Positions 46,800-55,836 of a DNA stretch of 64,000 bases are shown here, piece by piece. Origin of the DNA: Clostridium tagluense. GTDB taxonomy: Bacteria; Bacillota; Clostridia; Clostridiales; Clostridiaceae. The position numbers were made by a program, and so were the translations under genes. The notes beneath the pieces are model-generated. The model did no database searches, was not told the origin of the DNA, and saw nothing but the letters and a program-made list of their open reading frames with translations. Location of the stretch: positions 1-64,000 of the forward strand of contig NZ_BHYK01000024.1 in the NCBI RefSeq assembly GCF_003865095.1, written 5' to 3'. Every line of letters starts with the position of its first letter. The stretch's first letter is position 1.

Positions 46800-47924
46800 A
46801 TGAAAAGATATACTTTAATTATATTATCTGTTTCATGTATATTTATATATCTCTTATTTAATTCAAGCGAAGGTAACCTTGCCATAGAAAAAATTGATGT
46901 TTGCTCTGGACTATCCTTTGACCTCATTACAAGTAAACCATTGACTGAATATGATGTTGCTGCAAGTGCGTATACTTTCACTAAAAAAAATGAAATTTCA
47001 ACTGTTATATTGGAAGGCATTGGTAATAACATTGCTGAAAGCAGGTCAACCAGACAAACTACCAGCAGCAAAGAATTCTTGCTTGGATTGCAGAAAGTAT
47101 TTATTTTTAGCGAAGCTGTGGCAACTTATGGTATTAATCCTATTATTGACATAATGTTTTCTAATCAACAAATGAATGATGCTACGTGGATTGTTGTTTG
47201 TAAAGACAAAGCTCTTGATATGCTAAAATTTAAAGTTGAAGATGCTGTGTCTTCGGCAGATCATATTGATGGCATGATTGAAAGCTCTATGCAACAGAAT
47301 TTCATGTCTGACGATTATAAAGTTGTAGATACATATGTAAGGGTAGACTCAGAGGGAAGAAATCTAGTTCTTCCATACCTTGAAATATTAAACAATAAAA
47401 TTACTTTAAACGGCATGGCTGTTTTTAAAAAAGACAAGATGGTTGCAACAATACCGATTAAAGATGCCAGGTATATGAATATTTTAAGGGAAGATAAGGT
47501 TAAAGGAATACTAACACTTCAAAAGGATTCACTAAGCTCGATATCAAATTATGGAGAATCCAAAAGGAAGGTACATTGTAAAAAAATCAATGGAAAATAT
47601 AAATTTATTATTGATTTAGAATTTAAAGGTCAAGTAGTAAATAATACTATGTATTCTGACTTTATGATAAACCCCAAAACAGTAGAAAAGTACACTCATG
47701 AATTAGAGGAAGAAACAGAGAGAAGGTGCAATGAATTTATAAATAAAATGCAAAACCAGTATAAAGTAGATTGCCTAGAACTTGGTCGTGATGCTGCAGC
47801 TACTTTTGGACGAAGCCCCGAAACAGATTGGGATAACATTGTTTGCAATGCAGACATTATTGTTAATGTAAAAGTGAAGGTTAATAATCTTGGAAGAGGT
47901 CAGTTTTTATTTAAAAGTAAATAA
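46800..47924 (+). CDS. gerKC: Spore germination receptor subunit C (GerKC family)
   Basis: A 374-residue GerAC-type protein, normally a lipoprotein on the outer face of the spore inner membrane. The body matches the family: ITLNGMAVFKKDKMVATIPIKDAR, LSLSI-type strands and the C-terminal helical EEETERRCNEFINKMQNQYKVDCLELGR. The usual lipobox plus WDYREI start is not there: the aligned stretch reads FNSSEGNLAIEKIDV. A Cys at residue 13 (LSVSC) sits too early for a normal signal peptide. It may be anchored by its N-terminal helix. AAAGGAG overlaps the gerKB end. Confidence 0.88.
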   Translation: MKRYTLIILSVSCIFIYLLFNSSEGNLAIEKIDVCSGLSFDLITSKPLTEYDVAASAYTFTKKNEISTVILEGIGNNIAESRSTRQTTSSKEFLLGLQKVFIFSEAVATYGINPIIDIMFSNQQMNDATWIVVCKDKALDMLKFKVEDAVSSADHIDGMIESSMQQNFMSDDYKVVDTYVRVDSEGRNLVLPYLEILNNKITLNGMAVFKKDKMVATIPIKDARYMNILREDKVKGILTLQKDSLSSISNYGESKRKVHCKKINGKYKFIIDLEFKGQVVNNTMYSDFMINPKTVEKYTHELEEETERRCNEFINKMQNQYKVDCLELGRDAAATFGRSPETDWDNIVCNADIIVNVKVKVNNLGRGQFLFKSK

Positions 47925-47975
47925 AAGATAATTTTTTATTTGAATATGTATTATTAACAATAATATACAAACAGG

Positions 47976-48015
47976 ATTAAAGGTCCGTAGCCAGATAGCG
48001 CCACTGACCTTTAAT
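47976..48015. terminator. Bidirectional terminator between gerK and mscS
   Basis: ATTAAAGGTC and GACCTTTAAT form a 10-bp stem around a 20-base loop; the stem overlaps the mscS stop codon. Convergent genes flank it. Confidence 0.6.
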
Positions 48016-48875
48016 TACAATAATTCTATATCTTCATTTTTAGAAAACTCCTCTAAAATATCCTCTACTATGGCATGTTCTAAATTTCTAAAATTTCGCG
48101 CCTTGCAAATAAACCTTAAACTTAAACACACTCTTCCCTCTTCTATAGAAGTGTATATTGTATGAGAAAGGTTTTCATAATAAATTGGAAGAGTTTTTGA
48201 GGCTATACTTAGTGCCTCCTTTGCTTCTTGTTCTATATCTCCTACTTTATCATTAGCAATAGCTACTAATATCTCTTTAGCTTTTTTCCAATTGCTGCTA
48301 AGGCTAAGGTTTATTTCAATCTCATTCCAAGTAAACGGGAAGGAGTTAGTCTCATTTATAAGTTCTTCAGTGAGCAGTATTATATTTGGTATATGAGTAA
48401 TTCTTCCCGTACTTTGTCCATAAGTTTTGTTATCATTTTCAATAACTTCAATTATAGTGGTATAAAACCAGTCCACTGCTAATACGTCACCAAGGCTTTT
48501 CCCAATTTTTATTCTATCACCAATTGCAAAAGGCTTTTGGGTGTTAATTATTACCCACCCTAGAAAACTAGCTACAACATCACGAAAAGCAAAGGCTAGC
48601 CCAGCTGAGAAAATCCCCAAAAAAGTCAATATATCTTTAGACTCATACATCCATATTGGTATAATGACCATAACTGATAAAATATTTATAAATAATGAAG
48701 TTGTCTTTTTATATTTTATTATATCCTTAGAGTAAAATTTGGATTTATCAACAAATGAGCAGATACCTTTTTTAACTAAATGAAATATAATTATTAATGC
48801 TAACGTTATTATTAGCCTTATCAAAACACTAACAGTTTGAAACTTTAAACCAATCTCCAATAAAAACCCAGCCAT
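48015..48875 (-). CDS. MscS-family mechanosensitive channel
   Basis: A 286-residue channel that releases solutes on hypo-osmotic stress. Three membrane helices lie at about 16-36, 63-80 and 88-110, the last being the pore helix FSAGLAFAFRDVVASFLGWVIINTQKPFAIGDRIKIG (Gly/Ala-rich with the typical linker). A beta domain and C-terminal region follow (EIEINLSLSSNWKKAKEIL). AGGAGGGG precedes the ATG. It trails the aro genes by 62 bases and may be co-transcribed, without an evident functional link. Confidence 0.9.
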   Translation of the reverse strand: MAGFLLEIGLKFQTVSVLIRLIITLALIIIFHLVKKGICSFVDKSKFYSKDIIKYKKTTSLFINILSVMVIIPIWMYESKDILTFLGIFSAGLAFAFRDVVASFLGWVIINTQKPFAIGDRIKIGKSLGDVLAVDWFYTTIIEVIENDNKTYGQSTGRITHIPNIILLTEELINETNSFPFTWNEIEINLSLSSNWKKAKEILVAIANDKVGDIEQEAKEALSIASKTLPIYYENLSHTIYTSIEEGRVCLSLRFICKARNFRNLEHAIVEDILEEFSKNEDIELL

Positions 48876-48937
48876 AGGCTTTCCCCTCCTTTATAATAAT
48901 TTTAACTATACACAGAATTCAAGTTAGTCTATTGTCA

Positions 48938-49363
48938 CTATTTTTGTAATAAAGCGTTTAAAGCCATAACGTAACCATATTTACCAAAGCCACAAATTTG
49001 GCCTATGCAGGCTGGAGCAGTTACTGATTTTTGTCTAAATTCTTCCCTTGCATAGATATTACTAAGATGAACCTCTATAGTATTTATAGAAACTGATTTT
49101 ATAGCATCAAATATTGCAATGCTATAATGGGTGTATGCTCCAGCATTAATGATTATTCCATCGTACTTATCGTAAGCATCCTGTATGAAGTTTATTATTT
49201 CACCTTCGATATTGCTTTGAACAATATCAATAGGAACCTGAAGTTTTTTAGCCTCTTTATAGAGATAACTACACATTTCTTCGTAAGTTGTGTTTCCGTA
49301 GACGTTCTTCTCCCTTATTCCAAGAAAGTTTAAGTTCGGACCATTAATTATTAATACCTTCAT
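48938..49363 (-). CDS. aroQ: 3-dehydroquinate dehydratase, type II
   Basis: Third shikimate step. 141 residues, dodecameric type II. Motifs: IINGPNLNFLGIREKNVYGNTTYEEM (catalytic Arg/Tyr), SNIEGEIINFIQDAY, IINAGAYTHYSIAI and EVHLSNIYAREEFRQKS. Eleven bases after the chorismate mutase/shikimate kinase gene. Confidence 0.97.
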   Translation of the reverse strand: MKVLIINGPNLNFLGIREKNVYGNTTYEEMCSYLYKEAKKLQVPIDIVQSNIEGEIINFIQDAYDKYDGIIINAGAYTHYSIAIFDAIKSVSINTIEVHLSNIYAREEFRQKSVTAPACIGQICGFGKYGYVMALNALLQK

Positions 49364-49374
49364 AACCGCACCTC

Positions 49375-50157
49375 TTATTTATTATTTTCTGCATATATCT
49401 CTATAATATTATTAACTACATCATAAGTGTTACTAATATTCATAATTTCATAATCACAATATTTTTTATACAAAAGGCCTCTCTCTTCAAAGATTAAGTA
49501 AAGCTGAGATGGATCCTTTGAAAGTAAAGGGCGAGTCTTAACATCTATATCCCCTGCTATGTTTTTAATAGGTCGATTGATGTAAATTATAATTCCATTT
49601 TTCTTAAGACTTTTAATATTATCATATCTCTTAATTACCCCACCACCAGTTGAAATAACTGCTGAGACTCTTTCTGATACTTCCAAAACTGCCTTAGCTT
49701 CTATGTCTCTAAACAAAGCCTCACCATTTTTAAATATTTCAGTAATCTTAAGATTTGTACTCTTTTCAATATATGTGTCTATGTCTAGGAAACTCATGCC
49801 TAATTTTTCTGCGAGTATTTCCCCAATTGTACTTTTACCTGAGCCAGGCATCCCAATTAAAACTATGTTTTCCCTCCTGTGATTTTTGTTTTGAAGGCCT
49901 CTGCTTATTTCCATAACAGCTTTAAAGAATTCCTCTACTTCTAAATGTAAATTACTATTTTTAACTAAATCTAAGTTCTTCTTTATAACCGCTTCCTCTC
50001 TAGCTCCATTTAAAATTTCCATATTATTTTTCTTTTTATATTCACCTATCTTTTGAACTAACTCCATACGATTTTCAAATAGGGAAAGAAGGCTCGCATC
50101 GATTTTATCAATTTGATTTCTCAAATCATTTATATCAAAATTATCTACATTACTCAT
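49375..50157 (-). CDS. Bifunctional chorismate mutase / shikimate kinase
   Basis: 260 residues. Residues ~8-90 are an AroQ-type chorismate mutase (LRNQIDKIDASLLSLFENRMELVQKIGEYKK, then NGAREEAVIKKNLDL). Residues ~97-260 are shikimate kinase (P-loop LIGMPGSGKSTIGEIL, FLDIDTYIEKST, ISTGGGVIKRYDN, lid NRPIKNIAGDIDVKTRPLL). It thus contributes both shikimate phosphorylation and the first committed step to Phe/Tyr. Fusions of this type occur in clostridia. Between aroC and aroQ. Confidence 0.95.
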   Translation of the reverse strand: MSNVDNFDINDLRNQIDKIDASLLSLFENRMELVQKIGEYKKKNNMEILNGAREEAVIKKNLDLVKNSNLHLEVEEFFKAVMEISRGLQNKNHRRENIVLIGMPGSGKSTIGEILAEKLGMSFLDIDTYIEKSTNLKITEIFKNGEALFRDIEAKAVLEVSERVSAVISTGGGVIKRYDNIKSLKKNGIIIYINRPIKNIAGDIDVKTRPLLSKDPSQLYLIFEERGLLYKKYCDYEIMNISNTYDVVNNIIEIYAENNK

Positions 50158-50215
50158 TAAACCACATCCTTAAATCATCACCTTCGCACTACTTATCCTC
50201 GACGAAGCTGTAATA

Positions 50216-51286
50216 TTATATAAAATCTAAAATGCTCATTGCAGCGCAGGCTTCAATTACTGGTAGTGCTCTTAAAACTATACAAGGGTCATGCCTACCT
50301 GTAATCGATACTTCTGAATTTTCGAAGGTGTCCATATCAATGGTACTTTGAATCTTAGCTATGGAAGGGGTTGGTTTCATTGCAACTCTAAATACTATGG
50401 GCATCCCATTAGAAATGCCTCCATTTATTCCACCATTATTGTTAGTTTTAGTTGCAACACTGCCTTTATTCATGTAAGGCAGATCATTCGCCTTACTTCC
50501 TCGAAGCTTCGTTATATCAAAGCCACTACCAAATTCTACACCCTTTACTGCTGGCACAGAAAATAGTAATTGAGCTAAATTACTCTCTATAGAATCAAAA
50601 AATGGTTCGCCAAGTCCACAAGGCACGTTTAATATAGCGGCCTCAATTATACCTCCAACGGAATCAGATTCTTCCTTAGCTTTTAAAATAATACTTTTCA
50701 TTTCTTTCCCTTTAACATCATCAATTACGGGAAAATCTTTGTTTAAAATATCTATTAGAAATTGATTTTTTAAATTAACAGCATCAAAGTAGTTGTCAAA
50801 TACATTCTCAATACTCAAAACATGACTTCCTATTTGGATTCCCTTATGAAAAAGGATTTGCCTTGCAACAGCACCTGCAAAAACAAGTGGCGCAGTAATT
50901 CTTCCTGAGAAATGACCGCCACCTCTATAATCATTAAAGCCTGAATATTTAACTTTTCCTGTAAAATCTGCATGGCCTGGTCTTGCCAAATCCTTTAACT
51001 TGTCATAATCCACAGAATTTTGATTTTCATTAAATATAACCGCGCAAAGAGGTGTACCAGTTGTATATCCATTAAAATATCCACTTAGAATTTCAACTTT
51101 GTCTCCTTCTCTTCTTGTAGTTGAAAATTCATTTTTACCTGGCGCACGTCTTTGCATTTCATTATTTATAAAATCCATATCAAGTTTTGTACCGGCGGGT
51201 AATCCATCAATAGTTATTCCTATGCCTCTTCCATGAGATTCTCCAAATATAGAATACTTTATTTTTTTACCCCATTGTCCACTCAT
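50216..51286 (-). CDS. aroC: Chorismate synthase
   Basis: FMN-dependent anti-1,4 elimination of EPSP to chorismate. 356 residues with GESHGRGIGITIDGLPAG, RPGHADFTGKVKYSGFNDYRGGGHFSGRITAPLVFAGAVA and RHDPCIVLRALPVIEACAAM. Its start overlaps the aroA end by 20 bases; AGGAGGGGAAATT leads into the ATG. Confidence 0.98.
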   Translation of the reverse strand: MSGQWGKKIKYSIFGESHGRGIGITIDGLPAGTKLDMDFINNEMQRRAPGKNEFSTTRREGDKVEILSGYFNGYTTGTPLCAVIFNENQNSVDYDKLKDLARPGHADFTGKVKYSGFNDYRGGGHFSGRITAPLVFAGAVARQILFHKGIQIGSHVLSIENVFDNYFDAVNLKNQFLIDILNKDFPVIDDVKGKEMKSIILKAKEESDSVGGIIEAAILNVPCGLGEPFFDSIESNLAQLLFSVPAVKGVEFGSGFDITKLRGSKANDLPYMNKGSVATKTNNNGGINGGISNGMPIVFRVAMKPTPSIAKIQSTIDMDTFENSEVSITGRHDPCIVLRALPVIEACAAMSILDFI

Positions 51287-52589
51287 TAATTTCCCCTCCT
51301 AGGCTCTTAAAATCCTCATAAAAATTCGGGTAAGATTTTTTTACTGCCCCACTATCCTCTATTATAAGCTTCTGCGTACATTTAATTGATGCAATTGCCA
51401 TGGCCATAGCTATTCTATGATCATTCCAACTGTTTACCACTCCACCCTTAAGCCATGGTTTACCATGAATTATCAGCGAATCCTCTCTTTCTATAACCTC
51501 AGCCCCAATTTTATTTAGCTCTGTTGCTATAGCTTTTAATCTATCAGATTCTTTAATTCTAGCTCTCCTAGCATTAATAATTTCTGTGGTACCAAAGCTT
51601 AATGCACCAAGCACTGCAACTATTGGTAAAAGGTCAGGACATTGCGATACATCAACAATAGTGCCTCGTAAATCTGATTTTGAAGCCTTTAAAATTCCAT
51701 CTGTAAGTGAGATCTTTCCACCCATATTTTTTATTATGTCCACTATTACCCTGTCTCCTTGGAGTGATTCCATATTTAAATCAACACAGGAAACCTCTCC
51801 ACCTAAAACACCTGCTGCAAGGTAAAATGCTGCTTGTGAAAAATCACCTTCAACTCTGTAGTCTCTTTTTTCATAGTGTTGATTTCCTTTTACCACGAAT
51901 TCTCTATAATTATTATTTTCTATGATTACTCCAAATTTAGAAAGTATATCTAAAGTTAAATCTATGTAACCAATAGATTCCATTTTGGTAGTAACCACAA
52001 TTATTGAATCTCCATTTAATAAAGGTAGTGCATAAAGAAGACCGGTAATAAACTGGGAGCTTACATCTCCTCTAAGTTCAAAAATTCCAGGATTAAGTCT
52101 CCCATCTATTGTTAGTGGAAGGTACCCTCTATCTGTTGTATACTTTATATTCTGCTTATCAAAGATTTCATAATAAGGTTTAAGTGTTCTTTCTACTAGT
52201 TTCCCTTTACCTTTAAAGACTATTTTCCCCATACTGTGCATTGCTATAGGGATTAAAAAACGTAAGGTTGATCCACTTTCATTGCATTCTAACTCATTAC
52301 GAGCTGTTTCATTGTTTTCAATTTTATTATTAGAAGTCCCCTGGTGAAAAAGGTCAAATACGCCTTCTCCATTTATTTTAAGACTTCCTTTACTTTCTTT
52401 TATTTTCGCTCCAAGTTTTTCTATAATTTCACAAGTAGCTATTATATCCTCAGACATATTAACATTATGGACCATGCATTCCCCATAGCTCAGTGCTGCA
52501 GCTATAATTGCTCTATGACATAAGGATTTTGATGGTGGAATTTTCACTTTTCCTTTTAAAGAAAAAGGCTGTATCATAACCGACTTCAT
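51267..52589 (-). CDS. aroA: 3-phosphoshikimate 1-carboxyvinyltransferase (EPSP synthase)
   Basis: 440 residues, two-domain enzyme. Motifs: IPPSKSLCHRAIIAAAL (shikimate phosphate binding), NESGSTLRFLIPIA (PEP loop; Gly96 region NxGxTxR reads NESGSTLR), RARIKESDRLKAIATELNKIGAEV and WNDHRIAMAMAIA. The NESGST form (Ser/Glu instead of the NAGTAMRP of class I) points to the class found in Gram-positives. 20-base overlap with aroC. Confidence 0.96.
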   Translation of the reverse strand: MKSVMIQPFSLKGKVKIPPSKSLCHRAIIAAALSYGECMVHNVNMSEDIIATCEIIEKLGAKIKESKGSLKINGEGVFDLFHQGTSNNKIENNETARNELECNESGSTLRFLIPIAMHSMGKIVFKGKGKLVERTLKPYYEIFDKQNIKYTTDRGYLPLTIDGRLNPGIFELRGDVSSQFITGLLYALPLLNGDSIIVVTTKMESIGYIDLTLDILSKFGVIIENNNYREFVVKGNQHYEKRDYRVEGDFSQAAFYLAAGVLGGEVSCVDLNMESLQGDRVIVDIIKNMGGKISLTDGILKASKSDLRGTIVDVSQCPDLLPIVAVLGALSFGTTEIINARRARIKESDRLKAIATELNKIGAEVIEREDSLIIHGKPWLKGGVVNSWNDHRIAMAMAIASIKCTQKLIIEDSGAVKKSYPNFYEDFKSLGGEINEWTMG

Positions 52590-52618
52590 AACTTATTACC
52601 TCAATTCAATATAATAAT

Positions 52619-53695
52619 TTATTTGTGATTTCGTTGTAAATAATCTTCAATTTTAGCGGACTTGATTTTTTCAATAAAGCTATTGCCAATGGATTCTATT
52701 AATATAAATTTCATAGAATCACCAATATTTTTCTTATCATGACTAATAGTTTCAATTATAGCTTTAGTTTTTATTTCAGGCAAGTTCCAAGGTAAATTAT
52801 ACTTAATTAAGATGTCTTTTATAATATTTGCTGTCCCAATTTTAGTCACTCCTATTTCTTCCCCTAATTTTGTTATAGCATGCATTCCCATTGCCACCGC
52901 TTCTCCATGGGAGTACTCCTTAAAATTAAAGAATTGCTCAATTGCGTGCCCTATGGTATGACCAAAGTTTAGTAACATCCTCTCCCCAGTGTCCCTCTCA
53001 TCTCTTTCAACAATGCCTGCCTTAATGCTGCAACAAGTATAAATAATTTTATCTATGTCTTTTAAAACAGCTTCTTTGTTTTCATAATTCATTAATTTAT
53101 AAAACAACTCTCTATCTTTAATTGCTCCATATTTTATTACTTCACCCATACCGTCATTAAAATATTTATCATTAAGGGTTCTAAGGAGCAATGGATCAAT
53201 AAAAACTGCCCTTGGATTATAAAAACTTCCTACCAGATTCTTCCCACGAGGTAGGTCTACTGCCACCTTGCCACCTACGCTACTATCCACTTGCGAAAGT
53301 AGCGTAGTTGGAATTTGTATTAATGGAATTCCTCTTAAAAAAGTTGCTGCTGCAAAACCAGTCATATCTCCCACAACTCCACCACCTAAGGCAATTATAA
53401 TATCTCCCCTGTTTATCTTGAAATCTAAAAGTTTGTCGTATACTCCTAAAAGAGTGCCAAAGGACTTGCTTTCTTCCCCCACTTTCACCACAATTTTAAA
53501 AGTCTCAAACCCCTCTGCTTTTAATGAGCTAAGCACCTTTTTACCGTAAAATTTATTAACATTAGAATCTGTTACTATAGCTATTTTTCTTCCTTTATAT
53601 ATCTTCTTAACTTCACTACCAATTTCGCCAAGCAATCCATCCTTAATGTATATTGGATAGCTGCCACTAGAGCCTTTAACTTCAATACTATACAT
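52619..53695 (-). CDS. aroB: 3-dehydroquinate synthase
   Basis: Second shikimate step, NAD- and metal-dependent. 358 residues with GGGVVGDMTGFAAATFLRGIPLIQIPTTLLSQVDSSVGGKVAVDLPRGKNLVGSF and the metal histidines in FGHTIGHAIEQ and YSHGEAVAMGMHA. Start at ATG 53695, with AAGGAGAG eight bases upstream; the frame continues upstream only because it runs into the tyrA remnant. First intact gene of the aro cluster; DAHP synthase and aroE are not in the window. Confidence 0.97.
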   Translation of the reverse strand: MYSIEVKGSSGSYPIYIKDGLLGEIGSEVKKIYKGRKIAIVTDSNVNKFYGKKVLSSLKAEGFETFKIVVKVGEESKSFGTLLGVYDKLLDFKINRGDIIIALGGGVVGDMTGFAAATFLRGIPLIQIPTTLLSQVDSSVGGKVAVDLPRGKNLVGSFYNPRAVFIDPLLLRTLNDKYFNDGMGEVIKYGAIKDRELFYKLMNYENKEAVLKDIDKIIYTCCSIKAGIVERDERDTGERMLLNFGHTIGHAIEQFFNFKEYSHGEAVAMGMHAITKLGEEIGVTKIGTANIIKDILIKYNLPWNLPEIKTKAIIETISHDKKNIGDSMKFILIESIGNSFIEKIKSAKIEDYLQRNHK

Positions 53696-53872
53696 TTTAG
53701 CCTCTCTCCTTTCTTCTATTCGTTGAACTCTCAAGCCTTCTACTTTATCGACATTTATTATTGCATCTTTTATCTGTTATATATTATTTTCGAAGTCCTC
53801 TATTTTATTAATTATATTTTCTTTGTTATATAAAAGCAAATCAGGCCATAATTCGCCCTTTAATTTACAATC
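53696..53872 (-). pseudogene. tyrA: Remnant of prephenate dehydrogenase (tyrA) 3' end
   Basis: In the frame leading into aroB the minus strand encodes GELWPDLLLYNKENI and NKIEDFENNI, then an in-frame TAA (53777-53779), then QIKDAIINVDKVEGL and ERREAK. This is the pattern of the C-terminal helices of clostridial-type prephenate dehydrogenases (ELWPD-x-F-LYNKENI...IDDFE, then IK-AI...EGL). The catalytic and NAD domains are gone and it carries a stop, so it is non-functional. tyrA commonly neighbours aroB in related genomes. Assignment is by eye. Confidence 0.5.
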
Positions 53873-53905
53873 TGCTATAAAAAAATATAAGATTTCAATA
53901 AATCA

Positions 53906-53932
53906 TTGACTTTTATTAAATTTGTGTATAAT
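53906..53932 (+). promoter_or_regulatory. Promoter of pentapeptide-repeat gene
   Basis: TTGACT (53906-53911) and TATAAT (53927-53932), but spaced by only 15 bases, so it may be weak or need an activator. Transcription would start about 53939, right before the leader terminator. Confidence 0.5.
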
Positions 53933-53949
53933 ATTTATAATGAATATGG

Positions 53950-53990
53950 AGACTTCTAGCCACTTCTCAAAATTGGTTAGGAGTCTTTTT
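53950..53990 (+). terminator. Leader terminator / attenuator before pentapeptide gene
   Basis: AGACTTCTAGCCA pairs with TGGTTAGGAGTCT over 13 positions (two or three G-U) around an 11-base loop, followed by TTTTT. It lies between the promoter and the gene, so it should stop most transcripts unless relieved. A second small hairpin GGCAAAT/ATTTGCC (about 54012-54031) lies before the ribosome site. Confidence 0.75.
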
Positions 53991-54042
53991 AATTAGACTA
54001 ATAAAAGGAAGGCAAATAAATGTATTTGCCATGGAGGTAAAA

Positions 54043-54684
54043 ATGGGTAAGAATCATAGTGTTAGAAATAATTTTGTTTACAACAATATAGAGAAAAAAG
54101 ATAAGAACTTTATGTATAAAAATCTTGAGAGAAGCAATTGCTATAATTGTAATTTTTCCAGGTCAAATTTTGATTATGTAACTTTTAGAGGTGCACATTT
54201 TAAATCTTGTGTATTTTCTGACTGTACCTTTAAATGGGCTGAATTCATTGGAACAAATCTTAAGAACAGTGATTTTAAAGATACAATATTTGAAAATGCT
54301 ATATTTGACTCTGTTAATTTAGATGGGGCTGATTTTAAAGATGCAGAATTTAAAAACACTATATTTTTAAATTCGGATCTTACAAAAGCTAAAAATCTTA
54401 GCATTAAGAATTCAGATACTAAAGTATTTAGTGAAATGCCTGAAATGGAAATTAGTGAAGACCTTCAAATTGCTATTGTAAATGCAATGAAAAATAAATA
54501 TGTTAAAGCTGCTAGAGTTCTTGATACAAAAGATGGTGGCATTAATATAATAAGTCTAATGATATTATTGGAAAATTTTGATGAACAAACGTTAATTAAA
54601 GGATTAAATATAATGAAAGCTGAACTTAATTGTGATTTTTACACATTAAGTTATATCGTTAAGTTTTTGAAGAATAATATGTAA
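54043..54684 (+). CDS. Pentapeptide-repeat protein
   Basis: A 213-residue protein. Residues ~15-125 are pentapeptide repeats of A(D/N)LXX type (for example LERSNCYNCNFSRSNFDYVTF, LKNSDFKDTIFENAIF, LDGADFKDAEF), which fold as a right-handed beta helix. A non-repeat C-terminal region with KAARVLDTKDGGINIISLMILLENFDEQTL follows. Function is unknown; some family members protect DNA gyrase and confer quinolone tolerance. Start at ATG 54043, with GGAGG six bases upstream, rather than the ATG 12 bases earlier. Expression appears to depend on passing a leader terminator. Confidence 0.85.
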   Translation: MGKNHSVRNNFVYNNIEKKDKNFMYKNLERSNCYNCNFSRSNFDYVTFRGAHFKSCVFSDCTFKWAEFIGTNLKNSDFKDTIFENAIFDSVNLDGADFKDAEFKNTIFLNSDLTKAKNLSIKNSDTKVFSEMPEMEISEDLQIAIVNAMKNKYVKAARVLDTKDGGINIISLMILLENFDEQTLIKGLNIMKAELNCDFYTLSYIVKFLKNNM

Positions 54685-54737
54685 TTAGTGCCCCTTGTGA
54701 TTTTTGCTATGACATTAAAAAGATAAGGAGACATAAT

Positions 54738-55760
54738 ATGAATGGAAAATCACATCAAAAGATAGCAATGCTATCCTATGCAATAGTAGCAACAATACCT
54801 ATTGTTAATTCTATGCCAATATTCAACAATGAATATATACATGTCCCCATAGGAATAAGCCTTGTAGGCCTTGCAACAGCAGGACTTGCAGGGTTAGTTG
54901 TTGATGCGGATAGTCAACATAGTAAGATAAATCACATGAACCCACTTACAAATGCAAGTAATAAGGTGATAAATACTTTAGAAAAAATATTAAAGTTACT
55001 GCTTAGATTATTCTTAGGGGTTGGACTTGGGGCATTAATTTTATGGTATTCAAAAGATATTATATGGGAGTTAGAAAAAATTAAATTTATAGGGGAATAC
55101 GCTTATATATTTACATATTTTACGTCTTTTGTTTTAATGGTTTTAGGAGTAACTAATGAACGAATTTTTAAAAAAATCCCAGTAATTGGGACGGTTTATA
55201 AAAAATTATCAGCTATAATAAGTGTAGGATCCAATGATTTTATAAGAATTTCCATATTTTTAACTTATGCTGGTTCAAGCTTGATTTTATCCATTTATAA
55301 CTTTACTAATTTAAATGACGCAAATATCTATCTTATTTGTATTTTATTAATTGGTATAGCAACCTTCCCTCATAGGTCATTTTTACATTCACTAGAAGGA
55401 GTTGCTATTTTCAACATTTCAGCTTCCTATGTATTTAAAAAATTAGGCTACGAATATTTAACAGGATGTTTTTTTGTTGGGTATATAAGTCATATTTATT
55501 GGGCTGATATATTTACAAAAGAAGGAGTACCATTACTTTCAATTCCAAGATTTATTGCAGTATTATTAAATAAATTAGGCTTCCATAATAAATTTGTTCA
55601 GTTTTTAGAAAAAATAGGTAAGTTTAAGCTTAAATTACCACCACATATTACCACAGGCTCCGATGCGGGCAATTTATTTGAAGTAATATATATCTTACTT
55701 TTATTTCTAGTAGTTGTAATAGGCTTCACCGTTTATGGTGGAGAATTTAGGGTTATTTAA
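54738..55760 (+). CDS. YdjM-family membrane-associated metal-dependent hydrolase
   Basis: A 340-residue protein with about six membrane segments. Motifs NGKSHQKIAML at the N terminus, GLVVDADSQHSKINHMNPL and FPHRSFLHSLEG carry the conserved His/Asp residues of the LexA-regulated YdjM hydrolase family (PF04307). The substrate is unknown; relatives are linked to DNA-damage response. AAGGAG precedes the ATG at 7 bases. It follows the pentapeptide gene by 53 bases and may be in the same unit. Confidence 0.88.
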   Translation: MNGKSHQKIAMLSYAIVATIPIVNSMPIFNNEYIHVPIGISLVGLATAGLAGLVVDADSQHSKINHMNPLTNASNKVINTLEKILKLLLRLFLGVGLGALILWYSKDIIWELEKIKFIGEYAYIFTYFTSFVLMVLGVTNERIFKKIPVIGTVYKKLSAIISVGSNDFIRISIFLTYAGSSLILSIYNFTNLNDANIYLICILLIGIATFPHRSFLHSLEGVAIFNISASYVFKKLGYEYLTGCFFVGYISHIYWADIFTKEGVPLLSIPRFIAVLLNKLGFHNKFVQFLEKIGKFKLKLPPHITTGSDAGNLFEVIYILLLFLVVVIGFTVYGGEFRVI

Positions 55761-55836
55761 ATAAATTATAACCATAAGCCTGAATTTTGGTATACAATTA
55801 AAGATAAACAAATGAAAAAGTGAAAGGAGAGATTTT

